This document shows positions 60,366 to 64,000 of a DNA stretch of 64,000 bases, in pieces. The stretch comes from SM23-73-3 sp964580215. GTDB lineage: Bacteria > Zixibacteria > MSB-5A5 > SM1-73. The position numbers and the translations under genes are program-made. The notes under the pieces were generated by a model. It made no database searches. It saw nothing but the letters and a program-made list of their open reading frames with translations, and had not been told where the DNA came from. The DNA lies in contig CAZOJT010000001.1 of the NCBI GenBank assembly GCA_964580215.1, positions 62,001 through 126,000 of the forward strand. Reading direction: 5' to 3'. Position 1 is the stretch's first letter; each line of letters begins with the position of its first letter.

Positions 60366-61451
60366 TTACTCCTGTAATTTTAGAAACTCCTTTTTCCCTA
60401 TCATGTAATAAAACCCATTTTTTCGAGTTGACCAGCCGACAAGTTCGACTTCCGTTTCTTCCTTTAGTTTTAATTCTTCTCTTATCGTACAACTCGAATC
60501 TCCCAAGAATTCCAAAATAACTACTTCTTGATAATTATCGGGGTACTTTTTTACGAATCCAAGGTAGTTGTCATTATCGGACCAGACTAAGTTATATTTG
60601 TATTCCCCTTCTGTCATTGAATCTGAATACTGAAAAAGGTTAGTTCTACTATTCAATACACCGATCCAGCTTTTGGAATTCATATTAATCCAATAGGCGG
60701 TTCTTTTCTTGTCAGGGGAGCTGGAAAAATGCCCAATACCACCGAAGATTTTTCCTACAATTTCATCTTCGTCACCATTATACCACTTCATTGCAGGATC
60801 AAGAAATGGTTCAAGTCTGGTTGAAAGGAAGAAAAGGTCTGGACGCACATTCGAATAGTAAATCTCGAACTTATACTTATCGGGATCGCTCAGCGAAAGT
60901 AGGGAATCTAAGCATATCTTCGAACCTTTCTTCAATTTTCCAGAATAATCGGTTATTGTAAAACAGTTACTTTCGTCGATTCTCTCTAATTTCCAATCGT
61001 CGATTCTCAGTATTAACCTCCGACTGTCAAGATCGAAAAGGTCTGTAGTTTCCCATCCTAAACCAGCCGCTACCTCACTAAACAAGATATAGTTATGTCC
61101 GTCCTTCTTTATCCAGTGCACATTCTTAACACTTTCACCCATTTTTCGAAGAAAAGTTCTCTCACTACCATCGGGTCTGCAATAAAATAAGTCCTTTCCC
61201 GACGACTCAAAACCTATCCAGTTACCAGTAGTATAGAACACATATTTAGAGTCTGGCGAGACAATCACCACATTAGGTGCACCGCCTTCATGTACTTTGA
61301 CGATTTCTACTTTCTTACCGTCTGGGAATAAGACATAATATCTCCAATTTTCTCTAACAATTTTGAGATCTTGCGGTTTTGATCTTGAAGCAGTGAAAAA
61401 TACAAGGATCGTGGTTACAAAGACAATTATATCGAGGATTTGTTTTGACAC
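60366..61451 (-). CDS. Hypothetical exported protein, TolB/WD40-like repeats
   Basis: A 361-residue protein with an N-terminal hydrophobic segment (QILDIIVFVTTILVFFTAS), probably a signal anchor. The rest is beta-rich with repeats of the TolB/DPP-IV propeller style: NVVIVSPDSKYVFYTTGNWI, HFSSSPDKKRTAYWINM, YNLVWSDNDNYLGFVKKYPD. Family not recognised. It starts 15 bases after the prfB stop on the same strand, an odd partner for a release factor, and probably depends on the prfB promoter. Confidence 0.65.
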   Translation of the reverse strand: MSKQILDIIVFVTTILVFFTASRSKPQDLKIVRENWRYYVLFPDGKKVEIVKVHEGGAPNVVIVSPDSKYVFYTTGNWIGFESSGKDLFYCRPDGSERTFLRKMGESVKNVHWIKKDGHNYILFSEVAAGLGWETTDLFDLDSRRLILRIDDWKLERIDESNCFTITDYSGKLKKGSKICLDSLLSLSDPDKYKFEIYYSNVRPDLFFLSTRLEPFLDPAMKWYNGDEDEIVGKIFGGIGHFSSSPDKKRTAYWINMNSKSWIGVLNSRTNLFQYSDSMTEGEYKYNLVWSDNDNYLGFVKKYPDNYQEVVILEFLGDSSCTIREELKLKEETEVELVGWSTRKNGFYYMIGKKEFLKLQE

Positions 61452-61466
61452 AGAACTTACCCAAAT

Positions 61467-62571
61467 TTATTTGCCATTTTCCTTATGACTCAAATACGCT
61501 CGAATAAACTGATCGATCTCACCATCCATTACCGCCTGCAGGTTTCCCGTCTCCGCGTTGGTGCGATGATCTTTGACCATGTTGTATGGGTGAAACACAT
61601 ATGATCTGATCTGGCTCCCCCATTCGATCTTCTTCTTCTGGCTTTCCAGTTTCTCCTGTTTTTTTTCCTCTGCTTCCTTATAATATTGGTATAGTCGGGC
61701 TTTCAGGACCTTCAGGGCATTATCTTTATTCCTAAACTGAGAGCGCTCAGACTGACATTGAACCACAATTCCGGTGGGCATGTGAGTAATCCGGACCGCA
61801 GAGGAGACCTTATTCACATGCTGTCCCCCAGCACCGGATGCACGGAAGGTCTCCACTCGTAGATCATCATCGTTTATCTCCACGGTGATATTGTCCTCAA
61901 TCTCCGGATAGACGAACACCGAGGCAAAGGAGGTGTGTCTTCTTTTGTTGGCGTCAAAAGGAGAGATGCGCACCAGACGATGAACCCCACTTTCGCCTTT
62001 CAGATACCCGTAGGCATACTCTCCGCTTATCTCCAGCGTGGCGCTTTTTATCCCGGCCTCTTCGCCTGCCAGAAAATCAATAGTCTCGTATTTGAATCCC
62101 TTTCTCTCTACCCATCTGGCATACATGCGCAGAAGCATCTGCGCCCAGTCCTGGGACTCTGTTCCTCCTGCTCCTGAATGAATGGCAAGTATGGCGTTTT
62201 TGGCATCATCCTCGCCTGAGAGAACTGTCTGGAACTCAAAATCGTCGAGCTCCTTTTTCAACTCATTCAGGATTGCATTTACTTCCTCTTGTGCCTGAGC
62301 GTCCTTTTCCTCCTCGGCTAAATTTTTCAGAAGGATAGCATCCTCAGTTTTTTGGGAAAGCCCTTGCCATTTTTGGAACCACTTTTTCAGTTCGCTGATC
62401 TCTTTCAGGACGATTTGGGCCTTTTGGTTGTCGTTCCAAAAGTCGGGCTGCAAGGAAAGCTTCTCCATCTCCTTGATCTTTTTCTCCTTTCCCTCCAGAT
62501 CAAAGATACTCCCTTAACTTTGCCAATCTTCCCTTGATATTATCGATAGTTATATCAATCTCCGTAGCCAT
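61467..62571 (-). CDS. prfB: Peptide chain release factor 2, with programmed +1 frameshift
   Basis: RF2 recognises UGA and UAA. The gene starts with ATG at 62571 (GGAGGAAATT site) and reads ATEIDITIDNIKGRLAKLRE-YL for 23 codons to an in-frame UGA at 62502-62500. The slip site is CTT-TGA with AGGGAG just upstream, the classical autoregulatory arrangement: +1 slippage on CUU-U leads into DLEGKEKKIKEMEKLSLQPD FW. The rest is normal: SGAGGTESQDWAQMLLRMYA, GGQ in RASGAGGQHVNKVSSAVRIT (catalytic GGQ of the peptidyl-tRNA hydrolysis centre) and SERSQFRNKDNALKVLKARL. Codon-recognition residues lie around HSGAGG to RISPFDANKRRHTSFASV. Total about 367 residues. First gene of a three-gene run. Confidence 0.95.
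62495..62512 (-). promoter_or_regulatory. prfB: prfB programmed frameshift site
   Basis: Read on the minus strand: AGGGAG-TAT-CTT-TGA-T. The internal Shine-Dalgarno-like AGGGAG, three-base spacing, slippery CTT and UGA stop are all as in the well-known RF2 autoregulation site (where AGGGGG is usual). Low RF2 favours slippage and so raises RF2. Confidence 0.93.
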
Positions 62572-63028
62572 AATTTCCTCCTTGTTATGCGAATAAAAGT
62601 TTGTTTTCTGTCTTCAAGGCGACTTTTTAATATAATCTTGGTTTTGTCAAAGTCAAACTTTTTATAAGAGGAGCATACATTCTATGATGTGGTATGATCG
62701 ATTTCGCCGAAGAGGATGATTAGCTATTTTTGTCCTTTTCTCAAAAGGGAAATAATTCAATTCTTTAAGCTCTCTTAAATGAAACTACGTCAATTCTTAA
62801 GCAAAATTTAATCCAGTTTCCATGAAAGTTCTGCTTAAAACGTAATGGTGCCATTTATGGTGTCCGTTTTGCGTTTGCTGGATCCATGAGATCGGGGACA
62901 AGTCCTTCGGGGTGAATCCCCTCAGGATGGACTTCGACAATACAATATTGATCCATCTTTTTTAATTGACAACCCTATATGATCATCATATTTTGCGTTC
63001 AACTTAAAAAGATAAAAGGAGGTTTGAT
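62572..63028. other. Gene-free stretch between divergent genes
   Basis: Holds the prfB leader on one side and a good promoter for the plus-strand small gene on the other (62966-62994). Near 62895-62935 the GGGGACAAGTCCTTCGGGGT module with GAATCCCCTCAGGATGGA recurs in spacers elsewhere in the window. Confidence 0.5.
62966..62994 (+). promoter_or_regulatory. Sigma70-type promoter for the small DUF5668-like gene
   Basis: TTGACA (62966-62971), 17-base spacer, TATTTT (62989-62994); 35 bases before the TTG start and just upstream of an AAAGGAGG ribosome site. Confidence 0.55.
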
Positions 63029-63199
63029 TTGTCTAAGTCTGAGAAACATAGGAAAGGGAATAAGATATTCTGGGGAATAGTCCTGATATTGATCGGAGCG
63101 CTGATTTTGCTTCATAACTTGGGTTATCTGGGATATGATATCATACGTTTCTGGCCCGTGCTTGTGATCCTCTGGGGCATTAAGAAACTGATCGAATGA
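63029..63199 (+). CDS. Small LiaF/DUF5668-type two-helix membrane protein
   Basis: A 56-residue gene starting at TTG with AAAGGAGG six bases upstream. After a basic N-terminus (SKSEKHRKGNK) it reads IFWGIVLILIGALILLHNLG then YDIIRFWPVLVILWGIKKLI: two short hydrophobic helices, the second with the F-W-P-x-x-L-I-x-x-G motif of the LiaI-LiaF-like/DUF5668 family. Such modules sit in envelope-stress membrane proteins. Here it is stand-alone. Too short for many gene finders, but promoter, ribosome site and motif agree. Confidence 0.75.
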   Translation: MSKSEKHRKGNKIFWGIVLILIGALILLHNLGYLGYDIIRFWPVLVILWGIKKLIE

Positions 63200-63506
63200 A
63201 TATCCTTAGAAAGCAGGTGTAGCCCCGCCTTTGGCGGGGCACTGAGGCATGAAGCCTCGTCTACGCGCTTTCAAAAATTGAAAATGCAAAAAGAAAAATT
63301 CAAAGATGTAAATAAAAATTCAAAATTATTCCTGGATCTTGTCTCTTTGTCTCTTGTTAATTTTCAATTTTGGATTGCAATTTTACATTTAACTCTTTGA
63401 TTTTTGAATTTCCTTTAGTCGCGTAGCCAAGCCGTAAAGGCCTGCTTACGCTAAACCTGGACGAAGCGCAACATTCTTGTTTAAAAAAAGCAACTTTTAA
63501 TCGGTT
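63200..63506. other. Gene-free stretch of repeats
   Basis: TGTAGCCCCGCCTTTGGCGG with GAAGCCTCGTCTACGCG at 63219-63268; an AT-rich run 63270-63412 related to 57545-57650; and a partial R4 copy at 63420-63488 (GCGTAGCCAAGCC, CTTACGCTAAA, ATTCTTGTTTAAA). Confidence 0.6.
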
Positions 63507-64000
63507 ATGAAAAACGATACTGGACAACAGGCCTTGAAGATGTTTGTCTTCCTCTCGGAGATTTTGAACCGAAGGGTGATCAATTCTGAGGGGAAGATCA
63601 TCGGCAAGGTGGTGGATTTGAGGGCTAAACTGGGGGAGCTTTTTCCTCCGGTGGTCTCGGTTCGCGTCCTACAAAAAGGAAGCAAAAAGCTTATCTCGTT
63701 TCCCTGGCATGCCGTAGAGAGCATCAACGGAAATGTAATCAGATTGAAGCAGGATGCAAAAAGCAGGGTGGTGGATCTGAAGATAGAAGAGAGAGAGATA
63801 CTTTTAAAAGATGAGATCGTAGACAAGCAGGTGGTGGACACCCATGGTGCTAAGGTGGAGAGGGTGAATGATCTTCATCTATTGCTGGCTGGGGGACAGC
63901 TCAGGGTGGTGCATGTGGATTTCGGCATAAGAGGGATATTCCGTCGTCTGGGATGGATTAGGTATGTGGATGCATTAACCAACTGGCTTTTTGCCTATCA
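63507..64000 (+). CDS. PRC-barrel domain protein, possibly MgtE-like (3' end cut by window)
   Basis: The frame from the ATG at 63507 runs open to the window end (164 codons). Two PRC-barrel-like repeats are visible: FLSEILNRRVINSEGKIIGK then VVDLRAKLGELFPPVVSVRV, and EILLKDEIVDKQVVDTHGAK then VERVNDLHLLLAGGQLRVVH. The segment VDFGIRGIFRRLGWIRYVDA that follows is like the linker in front of MgtE-N/CBS domains in the magnesium-transporter-like proteins that begin with PRC barrels. The rest lies outside, so only the PRC part is firm. Confidence 0.75.
   Translation, partial: MKNDTGQQALKMFVFLSEILNRRVINSEGKIIGKVVDLRAKLGELFPPVVSVRVLQKGSKKLISFPWHAVESINGNVIRLKQDAKSRVVDLKIEEREILLKDEIVDKQVVDTHGAKVERVNDLHLLLAGGQLRVVHVDFGIRGIFRRLGWIRYVDALTNWLFAY

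Noticed and set aside
63497..63841. Minus-strand frame of 114 codons
   Set aside because: Antisense of the PRC-barrel gene, which runs open to the window end on the plus strand.
1..64000. tRNA, rRNA, tmRNA or known riboswitches
   Set aside because: I scanned the spacers for T-arm (GGTTCGAATCC-like) sequences and common riboswitch cores and saw none that could be folded convincingly; a covariance search would be needed to exclude them.

Overview
The window looks like chromosomal DNA of a Gram-negative-type (diderm) bacterium of moderate GC. It carries a full apolipoprotein N-acyltransferase (lnt), several lipoproteins with lipobox cysteines, CcmF, an exosortase of the XrtH type, a propeller protein with a FlgD-like C-terminal module, and a DUF362 protein. 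This mix, together with intergenic DNA full of palindromic repeats, is what I associate with uncultured lineages around the FCB superphylum (Zixibacteria-like genomes). That placement is inference; no rRNA gene is in the window.

Layout. 0-6 kb: a surface-polysaccharide block with a glucuronyl C5-epimerase-like protein (cut by the window edge), two GT4 glycosyltransferases, and a long protein that joins a WecA/MraY-type phosphoglycosyltransferase to a WcaJ-type one whose active site looks dead. 6-10.5 kb: serS, then decayed toxin-antitoxin and nucleotidyltransferase remnants, then rsmE. 10.7-18 kb: a GAF-GGDEF protein, a DPPR-synthase-like UbiA enzyme, DUF362, an AT-rich DUF262-HNH gene (probable defence island remnant) and an isochorismatase-family hydrolase. 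18-22 kb: exosortase H, its associated membrane protein and a Trp-rich substrate ending in an IPTL-type sorting signal, followed by a membrane protein that resembles only the N-terminal half of Lnt. 22-37.6 kb: glycosyltransferase (one intact, one decayed), propeller protein, lnt, histidine kinase, dnaJ, an Ig-repeat lipoprotein, DUF4389, an IS110 fragment and a large TPR protein. 37.9-48.2 kb: OPT transporter, M29 aminopeptidase, lipoprotein, degenerate GGDEF protein, xerD, a UbiA prenyltransferase and ccmF.

48.4-57.3 kb: the conserved translation/envelope run rplM-rpsI-rpsB-tsf-pyrH-frr-uppS-cdsA on the minus strand, interrupted between uppS and cdsA by about 1.6 kb of accessory DNA (a methyltransferase followed by an attC-like structure, and a broken PIN toxin/antitoxin pair). 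Upstream lie a TPR lipoprotein and a ClpB derivative that has lost both ATPase domains. 57.6-64 kb: a STAND-type ATPase with five nearly identical 120-bp TPR units, prfB with its programmed +1 frameshift leading a three-gene run, a small DUF5668-type membrane protein and the start of a PRC-barrel protein.

The most general feature is that almost every intergenic space holds modules from a limited set of palindromic repeats, present in direct and inverted copies, some even between tsf and pyrH. I saw no tRNA, rRNA or CRISPR array.
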